Shown one piece after another: positions 35,141 to 47,458 of a stretch of DNA of 64,000 bases (within the stretch, counting starts at the first letter, position 1; each line of letters begins with the position of its first letter). Below the pieces are notes generated by a model, which was not told the DNA's origin, made no database searches, and saw nothing but the letters and a program-made list of their open reading frames with translations. A program made the translations under genes and the position numbers. The stretch comes from Silene latifolia (taxonomy: Eukaryota; Streptophyta; Magnoliopsida; Caryophyllales; Caryophyllaceae): contig NC_133534.1 in NCBI RefSeq assembly GCF_048544455.1, positions 37,510,217-37,574,216 on the forward strand. Direction: 5' to 3'.

Positions 35141-38100
35141 ATGGATCGTACGTGGATGATAGATGGGAAAAGAGGTGATCCTAAATATGATGCCGGTTTA
35201 GCTGAGTTTTATGAATTCGTTAGAAATAATGTGAAAGACGCGTCTCATATGCCATGCCCTTGTGATATGTGCCTGAATATTAAATATATGAGTTTCTCGG
35301 AAGTTAAAATCCATTTAGAAAAGAATAATTTTAATCCAAGGTATAAACTTTGGAGGTTTCATGGGGAGTCTAGAGTGGTGCAGAGAATGGAGGAAAATAT
35401 TGATGTTCAGTTGGGAGAGATTGAGATTGAGTGGGAAACTCTTCCTATGAAAAAAGGTATCGACTCACCGGAAGATTCGGATTGGGATATGAATTCTTGT
35501 GATATGAATTTTGTGTCCGCTGACGAGTTTGATGATGAGTTAGAAACAATATTAGAGGATCGGTTAAGTAAAGACAATGTAGAAGAAGATAACTCTGACC
35601 AATATCCCGATGATAAAGATGACATTCTAGGTGACGATGAAGATCTTGATGTTACTAATTTAGATGACATTACAAGCATTGTATTAGAGAAGTTAAAAGA
35701 CTCAGAAATGCCTTTGTATAAGAGTTGTAAGAATTATACAAAATTGTCAGCCGTTGTTAAGCTATATAATTTGAAAGCAACCAATGGGTGGAGTAATAAA
35801 AGTTTTACCCACCTCCTCGAATTATTGAAAGACATGCTTCCAGAAGATAATGTTCTTCCTAATCGTACATATGCGGCAAAGAAGATACTTAGAGGAATTG
35901 GTATGAAATATGTGAAGATTCATGCATGTCCAAATGATTGTATATTATATCGCAAGGAATATGAGAGTTTGACTCATTGTCCAGTTTGTAATGAATGGCG
36001 ATATAAAAAGAAAGAGGGGATCCCAGCAAAAGTTTTGTGGTATTTTCCAATAATACCTAGGTTGCGACGACTCTTTGCGAATAAAGAAGATGCAAAGTTG
36101 TTAACATGGCATAAAAGCGCAAAGGCTAATGATGGCAAATTGAGACACCCGTCGATGGTTTAGAGTGGAAACATATAGATGTTAAGTATCCCGAATTCGG
36201 AAAAGAACCCAGAAATCTTCGACTTGCACTCTCTCTTGTGGGATGAATCCTTATGGGAATTTAAGTAGTCAACATAGCACTTGGCCTGTACTTTTAGCTA
36301 TTTACAATTTACCTCCATATGTGTGCATGAAACGGAAGTATTTGATGTTGTCTTTATTGATTTCTGGCCCTAAAGAACCGGGTAATGACATAGATGTTTA
36401 CTTGGCACCCCTTCTTGATGATTTGAGAACATTATGGGATGAAGGGATTGAAGTCTTTGATGCCTACCAAAATAGTGTTTTCAATTTGAAAGCAATGTTA
36501 TTATGCACTATATCTGATTTCCCTGCATATGGTAATCTTTGTGGACACACTGTGCATGGGAAAGAGGCGTGCCCCTTGTGTGGAGAAGATGTTGATTCTT
36601 CTTATTTGAGGTTTTCTCAAAAGCAAGCTTTCTTAGGATACCGTCGATTTTTAGAAGAAGATCATTCATATCGCAAGCTACAAAAAGCTTTCAATGGAAA
36701 ACCTGATAATCGTCCATGTCCTAAGTTATTAAGCGGTCATGATGTATATCAAAGGGTGAAAGATATTAAAATTACATATGGGAAGAAGGGTTCTAAATTA
36801 TCATCTCGTGGATACAAGAAGATGTCGCCTCTTTTTGAGCGACTCCCATATTGGCGGGAACTCTCCATAAGACATTGTTTGGATGTTATACATATTGAAA
36901 AGAATGTTTGTGACAATATTATCAACACTCTTTTGAATGTCCCAAATAAGTCAAAAGACAACACGACAGCTAGGAAGGATATGATGGATATGAAAATTCG
37001 GCCGAGTTGGCTCGCAAGAGAAGGGACTACGGACATATTTGCCTCCTGCTGCCCATACACTCTCAAGAAAGGAGAAAATAGAGTTTTGTGAGTGTTTGCA
37101 TGGTGTTAAAGTGCCAGAGGGATATTCTTCCAATATTAGTAGTCTAGTATCAATGCGGAATCTCAAGCTTAGTGGTGTAAAGTCTCACGACTGTCATACT
37201 TTGATGCAACAATTACTAGCTGTAGCCATACGTTCCATTTTACCTAAAAAGGTTCGATATGCCATAACCAGGTTCTGTTTTTTCTTTAATGCCATATGTA
37301 ACAAAGTTATTGATCCTGGAGAGTTAGAGGCTTTGCAAAATCTAATTGTCACTACTCTTTGTCAATTCGAAATGTATTTTCCTCCTTCATTTTTCACAAT
37401 CATGGTCCATTTGACTGTACACTTGGTTAGAGAGATCAAGTATCTAGGACCTGTTTATTTAAGGTATCAATATCCTTTTGAAAGATTGATGAAAGTATAT
37501 AAGGATTATACGTCTAATATATATCGTCCTGAAGGGTGCATTGCTGAGCGTGCCATCATCGATGAAGCGCTTTCTTATTGTTATACACACTTATCGAATT
37601 CTGAGTTACTTGGGATTCCTAAGAATCGGCATAGTTCGTGGATGATGGGCAAAGGTCTGAAAGGTCATGTTCGTCAAGATATGGCATTTGATAAGTGGCA
37701 TACAGCACACACATATGTTCTTCATAACGATGATGAGGTACAACCTTATATTGAAGAACACATGGTTTTCTTGAAGGATATTTATCGAAATAAAACCGAG
37801 ATGTGGATCGCAAGTGAGCACAACAAGACGTTTAGAGCTTGGTTCAAGGGTCGAGTGATAGAAAATTTGCAAAAATATCCTGATTATATTTCTTCCAGAT
37901 TAAGAAGACTTTGTTTCGGCCCAAATACGTATGCATCTTCTTATAGTGGTTATGCCATTAATGGGTGCACCTTTTACACTCGTGAGCAAGATGACAAGAG
38001 TACGATGCAAAATAGTGGGGTTTGTGTAGAAGCTGGAGCAATGCACTTTTCTAGTTCAAAAGATAAGAATCCAGTTTTAGGTAAGATGCATTATTACGGA

Positions 38101-38522
38101 GTTATTGAAGAGATTTGGGTATTAGATTACCTGATTTTGAAATCCTTATATTTGGGTGCAAATGGTGTCAAAGTAATTCTGGTGTCCGTAAGGATGAATT
38201 AGGATTCACTTTGGTGAATCTTGATAAAACTGGACATAAGGAAGATCCTTTCATTTTAGCCACACAAGCAAAACAAGTGTTTTATGTCACCGATCCATTG
38301 GATAAAAAGTGGTCAGTTGTTTTATCCGTAAGGAGTAGGCGGGATGTGGATAGTTTTGATGAAGATGTTGTATTTGAGGGTTTTGATCGTAATGTATCAA
38401 GTTTAGATGATACGGATAGTGTCAATACTTCGAGTTTATATACACGTGATGATCACAATGAAGGAATATGGATTAATACCGACACCCCTTCGAGAAAACG
38501 CCCTCGTGGTGAAGACACATGA
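35141..38522 (+). pseudogene. CACTA-2 TNP2-like transposase, several frameshifts
   Basis: It starts MDRTWMIDGKRGDPKYDAGL at 35141, with the complete transposase-associated domain (CPCDMCLNIKYMSF, about residues 45-60). A long acidic linker follows, then KIHACPNDCILYRKEY and CPVCNEWRY, the transposase_21 core (HSTWPVLLAIYNLPPYVCMK, GNDIDVYLAPLLDDLRTLW, HCLDVIHIEKNVCDNII), DUF4218 (FPPSFFTIMVHLTVHLVREI, YQYPFERLMKVYKDYTS) and DUF4216 (MHYYGVIEEIWVLDY, QAKQVFYVTDPLDKKWSVVL). It ends at 38522 with a basic RKRPRG tail. Frameshifts lie near 36155, 36230, 37010 and 38125, splitting it into four open pieces (35141-36163, 36243-37091, 37039-38202, 38115-38522). Unless unrecognised introns repair some of these, it is inactive. 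In an intact copy this enzyme cuts the CACTA ends. Confidence 0.9.
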
Positions 38523-39471
38523 GTAAGTTTTTGTTTAAGATAATTATTTAAGATTATGGTTAAAACTACTTTATAAAATCTGCGTTGTCACCGACTTGTA
38601 AGTAATTTTTCTACGCATAGTTGTTTGTAGACTTTCTTTTCCATTTTCAATGGCATTAGGGCTAGCTATTATTCGGTTCTGAGTTATGATAAACTAAGCA
38701 AAATGGCTCATCATTTTTGATTGCGTTTCTTTTTATCATTTTGCAGGGAAGTTTATGCAGTGTCAATTGTGGGACCTTTTCCTATTCTTTGTGACTAATC
38801 TGCTTTGGATCTTCAACTATTTGTAAGTGTCTTTATTAGCCTTGCTTCGTAGTTTAGAGTCCGGTCCTTGCCAATAGAGTATTCAATATTATATGCTACT
38901 ATAGTAGCGTATCATCTCAAGATGAATTTTCATGCAAAACAGCTGTGAGCAGAATTCTCCCTCCTGTAAACGCAAACAACTCTCTCCAACAACGCACAAT
39001 TTTAACTATAAATAACAATAAACTGTAATGTTAGAGTTTGGTCCTTGCCAATCCAGTTTGACCCACTGGGAACCTTTTACAATTCACAATAGGACATAAC
39101 CTCCAGATTACAGATGAAACCAAATTCTTCTATTGGAAAGTTTTTTATTTATTTTTTGTGTAAACCACTAGTCCAGATTCAAGCTGAATAGAACTACAAG
39201 GCGGTAAATTAATCCAACCCGAGTTTTAACCTCGTTGCATTCTGAGGTTCTTGAACCTGATTTAAGTGCTCAGAGGTAGGAAACAATTATTAAGGGAGAG
39301 GGAAAGGAAAAGGGAAATGATTGATCAACATTAGTCCCATCAATATGGATCGTACCTGGACCAGCACCACAGCCCCACAGAAGACTGTAAAGCTCTCTGG
39401 ATGCAGTCTTATTTATTTTAATATGTTTATAGAATTTGATGAATTTGTAATTTGTTAATGCAGGTTGATCG
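38523..39471 (+). other. CACTA-2 intergenic region
   Basis: About 950 bp separate the two genes, AT-rich, with transposase 3'-UTR-like and second-gene leader sequence. Unlike CACTA-1, no cluster of AACGGTT repeats is present here. A duplicated phrase (GTTTAGAGTCCGGTCCTTGCCAAT near 38850, GTTAGAGTTTGGTCCTTGCC near 39030) is the only structure I noticed. Confidence 0.55.
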
Positions 39472-41332
39472 ATGGGCCCACAAAGGCGTAAACGAACTGA
39501 GAATAACTCTGATGTCTCAGGCAAGAACAGGAAGAGAAGGTGTAAGGAGAGGGGTCGAACAGTATTTGTCATTTGTGTAGGGCGCTTTTACCGTCATCAA
39601 AGACCGTCATGATTGGTGTCTCATAAAGGCGGGTAAATTATGGAGAAAGTGGAAATGCACCTTAGTCCGTAAGTGGTTATATGACGAAACGGGAGCAATA
39701 CGGAGGACACCACCAGAATTGTATGACCACATAACACCAGAGGAGTGGAATGCGTTTGTGGCGTCTCACACTACTGAGGCATTTAAGGTAATATTCACTT
39801 ACCATCATGTTTACTAAAAGCCCACCTGATGAATTTACTTGTCCACTTGAAAGAACTTAAAATTCCCTAAACTGATAAGGAATTTTTTTATTTTTAGTCC
39901 TGAAAGAAGCCTCGAGAAGGTAATAAGTATTGTATGAACTTAAAATTCTATGTCAGCTAGTACAACTACTTTGTCAGGTCAAGTTGGTAAGGTCGTTAGG
40001 AAATTATCTCACTGGTTCAAAATTAATCCAAGGGTCGCCAGTGACATGATGATTAACTTTACATTGAGGATTATACTAACCTGAATTTTGCAGTGGGTCT
40101 GTGTGGGCATGTGGGGCTTGCTGAGTTACAAGTTATAAGTTTGAAACCAAGGTGTTCAGAATTATGCTCAGACCCATCTCTCAATGATTACAGCCTCCCA
40201 TTCATTATGGAGCTGTTTTCAGTGCTCGCATATCATATCAACCTGAGCTCAAATTCAGAACTAAGTTTTCAGTGCTAAGGAAATCTGCTAAGTGCTAAGG
40301 AAATCTGCTAAATTAACTGGCACACTAACTGCTACTACCAAGTATTATTCTGTAAAAATTCTGATGCCTCACTGAAAAGAAATTGAAACAGCTTAATAAG
40401 GCAGAGTTAGTCCTCTAACTATTTTATGTTTTATATATATTTGTGTAAAATGTAAGGAAATAAGTGCAATCAACAAGAGGAATGCTTCGATGAATAATAC
40501 AAGGTTCTATGGCTCTCGAGCAGGATATCGTGGGATTGAAGTTATAGTCGTAAGTACACCTAGACATATCTTTATAATCTTATAATTGTATGATGGAATC
40601 TAATGCTATAAACAATTATAATTTCCATTTATTTACACTTTATTGTACTCTTCACAATGTTATTTTTGTAGTAGAAAGACTTTGCCTCCAAAGGACACGT
40701 ATTGGAGAAAGTTGACCGACACTTAACTTGGCTAAGGGGTCACACGCCTACTAATGGAGATATGACCGAATATGACAAGGAAGCCGCTTTGAAAATTGTA
40801 AGTCCTTCAATTGTTACGATAATCATTATTTATTTCTAAGATTTGACACAAATATGTAATTGTATAATATAATATAATCAATGGGTGTAGAAAGCAGTAG
40901 AAAAAGAGGTGGCAGCAGGTACATTTAAACCTGAAGGACGAGAAGATATACTTGCTAAGGCAATCGGCAGACCTGAACATGGTGGCCGTGTGCGAGGAGT
41001 TCCTGATGGCATATCCATAACTGAGTATTTTGGGAGGGCTTCCAAAAAGCCGACGACTGAAGTAGAGCGTCTCAAAGAGACGGTAATTTATTATGTATAC
41101 ATAGAATAAGACGGTCTCAAAATATTTATTGTTTGTAAAATATTTTACTTTAAGCATGATTTGAGATTTTATTTATTGCACGCAGATAAATACTATGCAA
41201 GCACAAGTATTAAATATGCAAACGATGTTTGTGCATTTTTGGCAAACTGGTGAGAAGCCAAGCCAAGAAGTATTAGAATGTTTCATGAAAGGAATGTCTA
41301 TGAGTACTCAAGGATCGAAGGCTTGTGCATAG
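39472..41332 (+). pseudogene. CACTA-2 second gene (Transposase_24 / Ptta-En/Spm-like), five exons, nearly intact
   Basis: Exon 1, 39472-39788: basic start MGPQRRKRTENNSDVSGKN, one frameshift near 39580, then DWCLIKAGKLWRKWKC and TPEEWNAFVASHTTEAFK. Exon 2, about 40450-40551: INKRNASMNNTRFYGSRAGY. Exon 3, about 40676-40800: VLEKVDRHLTWLRGHTP. Exon 4, about 40891-41081: EGREDILAKAIGRPEHGGRV and RASKKPTTEVERLKE. Exon 5, about 41186-41332: INTMQAQVLNMQTMFVHFW, stop TAG. GT/AG borders are visible for exons 2-5. The block AIGRPEHGGRVRG marks the PF03004 family; exon 4-5 has coiled-coil character. It is probably the TNPA-like partner that binds the subterminal repeats; that role is inferred. One early frameshift is the only defect I see, so an alternative start or splice could keep most of it readable. 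Confidence 0.8.
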
Positions 41333-41379
41333 TTGAAAATTTAAAACAAAGGCGCCAAATAACCCGGGATCAAGGATCA

Positions 41380-41692
41380 ATTAACAAACAGGACGGTTGT
41401 AACATTTACCGTTCTCGTTGAAAATTTAAAACAAAGGCGCCAAATAACCCGGGAAGATTATCAACGAGAGCCGTTTATCAACGAGATCGGTTATAAAGCA
41501 CAACCGTTCTGTTTGTTATATCAAAGAGAACGGTTATAAAGCACAACCGTTCTAAATGTTGTAACAACGAGACCGGGTTGACTATATATTAACCGTTCTC
41601 TTAGATAAAAGAGAACGCCTGGCCACAGGCCGGTTCAAAATACCTTTAAGAACGGTTAGAGACCGTTCTCTTTGATCATTTTTGTAGTAGTG
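41380..41692. repeat. CACTA-2 right subterminal repeats and TIR
   Basis: About ten copies of GAGAACGGTT / AACCGTTCTC and variants in both orientations. A duplicated phrase (TTTAAAACAAAGGCGCCAAA at 41339 and 41418) also occurs. The end complements CACTACTACAA. Confidence 0.9.
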
Positions 41693-41695
41693 TAT

Positions 41696-44600
41696 CCACT
41701 AGAAAATGCGATATCAAGACACTCATTACATCAAACGGAATGTTACATTCTACCAGCCTTAAAAAGGAACTTCGTCCTCGAAGTTTACTCACACTCATAA
41801 ACATCATCATCTAACTTTCAACACTATCGAAATATTCTCCCATTCTTAAACATTGAACTACTACAAGCACGACCATGATGACCTTTTTAACAATATCAAC
41901 CGCAATACAAATCTATCCTTATGCTACATCAACGCTCTACTTCCAATTATACTACAACATGCACAACCATCAAACTCTCTTTTATAGCATCCTACTCCTC
42001 TTAAGATAAATGTTACGTCCTCGTAACTCACTAATACTAAATCCTTAGCTATATCTTCTCACTATCCTCATCACCACCGCATGTCAAAGATAGCCACCGC
42101 CTATAATCTGAACACTCACCATTCCTATATCTAAGGCTCTCTTACTTAACAGTTCTCATACCTCAATTCACTCGGCACACCACCTAACCTATACCACAAA
42201 ATCTTTAGCTTAACCAAAACTTCAATTGTTCCCTATTACTGCCAAAACGACATAGTCCTCTATACATGCATCTATCTCCATACCCAGAACTCGCGATCCA
42301 CAATTATTACACACACTTACACTAGGTCCTCAAGTTCTCCCTTTTATTACCACAAACTCATCTACAACTTACCATGATACTAATGTCCAACACCCTATAC
42401 TCACTATCTCAATCAAAAGATTATAAACCACTTGCAGCTTTCAGATCAGTACAACACATGTTCCACTATTCACTTGCCATTACTATGTATACCAATGCCT
42501 CATCTTAAAACAAGATCAAAATTACTGTAACAACCTCTCACAACTGTGTCCCATCAACGGAATATAGCTATACCATGACAACAACGAAAACATATACAAC
42601 TCTTTTTCATATCATACTCTACCCTCATTCCCAAACTTAAACTGGTAAGAAACATCAATAAACAAAACAACTGTCTATCTGTACAAACTGAAACTCACAG
42701 GAAGCAGCAGCAAACAAAACAACAATCTATGTATAACTCGTATATACTTTTGAAACTCGAATCGTATTCATCCCGCCTACTCCACCACAACCGGTAACGG
42801 CATCGCAACACTGCCACCAACAGCCGCACCGCAACGCGAAAATACCCGCATCACAACATGAAGTACCGTGCCCGGATCACCACCCGAGGCATAACAACCA
42901 CATCGATAAACATCACAACCACATATAATTCTCATCAACACTGACTTAGTTTAACATTCCGGACAAGAAAACTTACTCAAAACTGCTTTACTAGATCATA
43001 ACAAAACAGATTATACGGACTAAACAGACAAGAATCTCACGAATATCATCCATACCTTTTTACGGAATAAACAAATATCAGGAATACACATACCAGTATA
43101 ACTATCCATGCCAGATCACCCAAACTATCACTTTTGAACATCATTCCACTAGGTTACCGTATCCAACATATATTACAGAACATTGGGATAACAGCTTTAT
43201 AACTATCACACTATGCCACTTCTCGTGAGGTCAGAACCTCACACAAACATTTATATACATATTAGACCCATAATGACATTCAACCAGTCAATCCTGGTCA
43301 CGTAAGCTACCATATGATAAAGGTTACCTCTCGCCCGAGCTTAACTCGTATGCCCCTCATAACACATTCTCCTATTCGCACAACGATCATTTCCTGCCAA
43401 ACGTAACCATAACATTAATACTCGACTACTAGCAATCGCCTCCTATAACCACATATTATGCCCCCTCAAAACCATACACATCAATCAGGTGTCTACAAAA
43501 TCAACCTCTTTAGAATGACCATTTTTCCTATTTATCATCACCCTTAACCACTAGTGACAATACCTCAACACTACCATCGTTCGGACATCAAGCCTCTTAC
43601 ACTCATCTCTAAACATCACGGTTTCTTTCCTATCTTTGGTTAACATCCCAAATAACGAACATCAAACCCATCAACCAAATTACCTCATCATTATTTCCAA
43701 TACCATCCTTAATTGTATCGTCAACCAACTCACCACCAAGATCTCATATCGTGCAAATTATTTACCCACCTTTTTACTTTCCTTAATTTCTCGAAACGCA
43801 TGATTATCATGTTATCCTGAAACTCCTATATAATCATTAACCAGCACCCTCGTGATGGTATCACACATCTCGACGATTCCTTAGTTTTATATCACATAAC
43901 CTCGGTGAACATTTTCCTAGTTTTACTCCCCTCATTCTTTTCTTTTACACTCGACAAAATCAATTAACCATTCAACTCCTTATTACTTCTACCTAACTCT
44001 TTAGTGCCCCGGTTACCTTCTCATTGCTCCAAAACTCCCATCTCGTTATTTCATATCCGTATCATCTCACTCTCTCTTACCATGGATCCTCTCTTATCAT
44101 GCCATCACTCACATTTATCACCAATCAGTCCAAATCGTCTCATGCTATCACTCACACTGATCTCCAATCATTTTTTTTTCCGGAATCCCAAAACTCATTT
44201 CATAATGTTACTTGCCCAAGGAAATCACACATTAGTTTCACCTCTTGATAATGCAAATACCCAAACTCACTCACTATCTGCAAATCCACGTTGCGACATG
44301 TCTCCATTAAGTTCACTATATACCACTCTTCTCAATTCCTCTAAAACGACCTTTCACTACATATATTCTTAACCCACACGATTCCTAACCATCTCCCTCC
44401 ATATTCTTTACACATCTCAAGTTGCCACCATCCGCATCCTTCCTTTCAATCTTTTCATTCTCACGTTCCTTAGACTCACATCATCCCTTGCCCATATTTA
44501 GTTACTTTTACATTACTCAACACAAAATCATATCACTCATCTCTTCTCACAAAACATGCTCCATGCCTTAATAAGCCTTACCGATCCTTCTTTTCTTTTC

Positions 44601-46026
44601 CACTACCTATCACAACTGCATATAACTCATGTCCTCCCCACCAACTCACACTCACCACAGGTGCCGCTCCTTACATCATAAGATTGGGTAACTTACGCAT
44701 CAGGACCAATACATACGTAAAACAATGCATATAAAAGCAGAAGAACACCTTTGAATTAAACATAATATGCAACGAAGTCAAAAAATAAGCATATGACCTA
44801 AAACAGAGGTTACTACATCGAGTACATGCCACTCGATCGAGTGAATAGCCTACTCGATCGAGTAAGTGAAGGTCAGATACACGTATAACAAATTTCCAGG
44901 GCTACTTGATCGATTAAGGGTTACTCGATCGAGTACCAAGAGGTGCACTCGATCGAGTGAGGGCCACTCGATCGAGCACCCTACGCATTTCTCAACACTG
45001 TCCAGTTTTCGTAAAACGGTCATAACTCACTCGTTTCTTGGTCGTTTTGGGCGTGTGACCTATCGTTAGAATCGTAGAAGAACAAGCTATCACCTCCAAT
45101 TAGAATCATTTTAAAATCATATATACATCTCAAGTTATAACAGTTTAAAGACAACCTCTCTATAATCGAAAACACAACTACTTGATTTTACTTCCAAACA
45201 ACTTAAACGACAACAACGTAAACAAAAACAACTCCATACTCATAAAACCAGTATCCTTAACCACATGTTACTATCTTCAAAAACCAAGCAACAACATCCA
45301 TCGTGCACATAGATCATTCAACTTACCAAGCATGTATTACATACATGTTTTAACTCTATAACTTTACGTAAACAAAATCACAAATATATAACATCAAGTC
45401 CCCTATTCACATGTTACTAGCATAACAACATTATAAAATCTCTTGCATCATACAACATGCTTTATCAGAAATCATATTATCATACAACGATTATTCATCT
45501 TTTACCACTAATTCATCCATCATAGCACATATTTATCCACCATATTCGTTCAGCATATTCACCAAACACATGTTCAATTCACACTCCCAACTTTCTATAC
45601 TCTTACACAAAATGATAACAACATATATAATTACGCATCACTTTATATATATAAACAAAACACTTTTCCTTTCATAATTCTAACATGCCACATTATATGT
45701 ATCAATCATTATACTTTCATGCTTTACAATCAACCAACATACAATTCACGTCATCATCATCTTTCAACTCAGATCTCCCATCCTCCACATGCATGCATCC
45801 ATCAATTCATACAACATACTACTATATAGATACACAAAGCACACGATAAGCACATAACGATCCCGACACATACCCCATGTGACCGGTTCAAAATTGTAGG
45901 GCGAGGTCGCGACTTTAGGACGTCTCCCAAGTCTTTGCATTAGCTCCTACAACTTCTACCTCGGGTTCATTTTATTTTGACTCCCTATGTTCATTAGGTT
46001 CATTGGTTACAGGTTTCAGGATCATC
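41696..46026 (-). other. LTR-RT-3 internal region, non-coding
   Basis: 4.3 kb with strong strand asymmetry (A and C rich on the plus strand, so T and G rich in the element's sense). No gag, protease, RT or integrase motif was found on either strand; the short open frames at 44.0-44.4 kb lack domain features. Near 41767-41786 is a second copy of the polypurine-side inverted repeat; the leader palindrome array is at 44815-44980. The end next to the PBS (45890-46026) resembles the Gypsy-1 leader. Confidence 0.7.
44815..44980. repeat. Palindrome array in the LTR-RT-3 leader
   Basis: About six full or partial units of TACTCGATCGAGTA type, nearly all with core GATC, over 165 bp. In the element's sense the array is in the leader about 1 kb past the PBS, parallel to the leader array of Gypsy-1. 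Confidence 0.9.
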
Positions 46027-46038
46027 GCTCTGATACCA
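46027..46038 (-). other. LTR-RT-3 primer-binding site
   Basis: GCTCTGATACCA on the plus strand, i.e. TGGTATCAGAGC in the element's sense, three bases from the LTR. It is of the initiator tRNA-Met type. Confidence 0.9.
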
Positions 46039-46041
46039 CTT

Positions 46042-47453
46042 TGTGACACCCCCATACTCCAAGTGCCTTACCAGGACCACTCAGGTATAGGAACATCACC
46101 ATCTCGGTTACCCGAGGCAATGAATATCATAAGACAATAATGAAACGTACTTTAAAGGTAAATATAATTTAAATGTTCACATGTTCAAAGCCAAACTGAC
46201 AAATCAAATACAAGTTCCAAAACCCAAATGTCTACCAGCCAAAACTGAATACTAAAGACATCGTCTAACACATCGGAAGACTTTTCTAATCCATGTGATA
46301 ACTCATCCCAGCTAGCCCAAGAGCGTCATATCAAACCTGCTCAACAACTTCTCACCATCCCCGAATGGATCACCATGGTTTTTAAAACAATTAAAGGAGG
46401 TCAGTACTAATTACACGATATAAAACAAACATGAAACAACAGCCAAACAACTCAGTCAACACAACAATCCCAGTCTCCATCAACAATCTCCACACAACTG
46501 ACTACACACTAAAGTGTGTAGCCCTACCAGAGTACCCATCGCAACAAGTACTCCACGCCGCTAGTAGGGGACCGCAGCCGTACCCACCAAATCCCCGCTC
46601 ATCTCCATCGAGCGATAAACCCAAGTTCATTAATGTGCACATCCCTCTGTGACGGGTTCCACAGAAGGCGAATCAAGGGCGTGAAGCCACTCCCGCAAGT
46701 GACTCCACTCAGTCAGGGACGCACCCCGAAGATCACAGACAGATATACAACAACAATCAACAACATAAACCAACAACCGTCACAATTACCAACAATATAA
46801 TTAATCAATCGTCACAACAACAATCACCACACCAACATGTAACTAATACTGAGTAGGGAAACCCTACCTGAAATAGCAATCACCAAGATCGTCACAATCA
46901 GCTAATCACAATCGTTCTTCAACGAAATCATCTCCTATAAATACACAATCATACAATTACAATCTAACATCAACCATACTCCCCAAAACCCCCAAATTAC
47001 CCAATTAGGGTTTCAACTAAAATTAATGAAATAATATAAAAACTATACAAGGATCTTACCCTCGATACGACGAACTCAATGGTGTAAAGAACAAGACGAT
47101 CCGACAAACTTAACCCTTGGGATTTGATAGTAACGCGTTGACGGAGACAACGTAACTTCTTTTCTCTTTGAAGGGTTTTTAGAAAAAGTAACAGTGATGA
47201 ATAAAGTGACGGAAACATTTAAATATGAGTCACGCGTTATTAACAAATCCCGTCAAAAACAACCCGTAAAAGTAACTTACTCGATCGAGTAAGTAACTTA
47301 CTCGATCGAGTGCCCCTTACTCGATCGAGTGCCACACATGCTCGATTGAGTACCCATCAGACAGACTACTGTTTCGTATAAAACCATACTTAATCGATAG
47401 AGTAAGCCCCACTCGATAGAGTACCCATAGACATAGAAAACCGTAGTATTACA
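46042..47453 (-). repeat. LTR-RT-3 5' LTR
   Basis: It starts (minus sense) TGTAATACTACGG at 47453 and ends GGGTGTCACA at 46042. The palindrome array is at 47277-47423, with TATTTAAA-type sequence just downstream in sense (about 47217-47225). Hairpins are at 46530-46553 and 46642-46668. It is nearly identical to 30160-31554. Confidence 0.9.
47277..47423. repeat. Palindrome array in U3 of the LTR-RT-3 5' LTR
   Basis: Four units with core GATC or a near variant, plus two decayed GATAGAGTA units. One full unit more than in the 3' LTR, so unit number changes within this young element. Confidence 0.9.
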
Positions 47454-47458
47454 AAATC

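Larger units (their letters stand above)
31832..41692 (+). mobile_element. CACTA-2: full-length CACTA transposon (9861 bp)
   Basis: Both ends are present: CACTACTACAATTT at 31832 and the complement of CACTACTACAAAAA ending at 41692. The 3-bp TSD is TAT (31829-31831 and 41693-41695), and the halves of LTR-RT-3 join across it. Subterminal repeats with a GAGAACGGTT core fill about 280 bp on the left and 310 bp on the right. It carries, in order, a 5'-UTR with a long intron, a TNP2-like transposase (35141-38522, broken) and a second gene (39472-41332, mostly intact). The clean TSD and ends suggest a recent insertion. Confidence 0.95.
30160..47453 (-). mobile_element. LTR-RT-3: non-coding Gypsy-like retrotransposon (LARD-like), carrying CACTA-2
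   Basis: TSD AAATC at 30155-30159 and 47454-47458. LTRs at 30160-31554 and 46042-47453 are almost identical. The PBS complement (46027-46038) beside the right LTR and the purine tract beside the left LTR set the minus orientation. After removing CACTA-2 the internal region is about 4.6 kb and shows no gag or pol motif. The LTR and leader architecture (palindrome arrays, hairpins, polypurine-side inverted repeat) is shared with Gypsy-1, so a Gypsy-1-like partner may have moved it; that is inference. Confidence 0.88.

Noticed and set aside
44004-44372. 122-residue open frame in LTR-RT-3
   Set aside because: Ser/His/Leu-rich composition reflects the C/A-rich strand bias of the region; no start context, homology or repeat in a related element.
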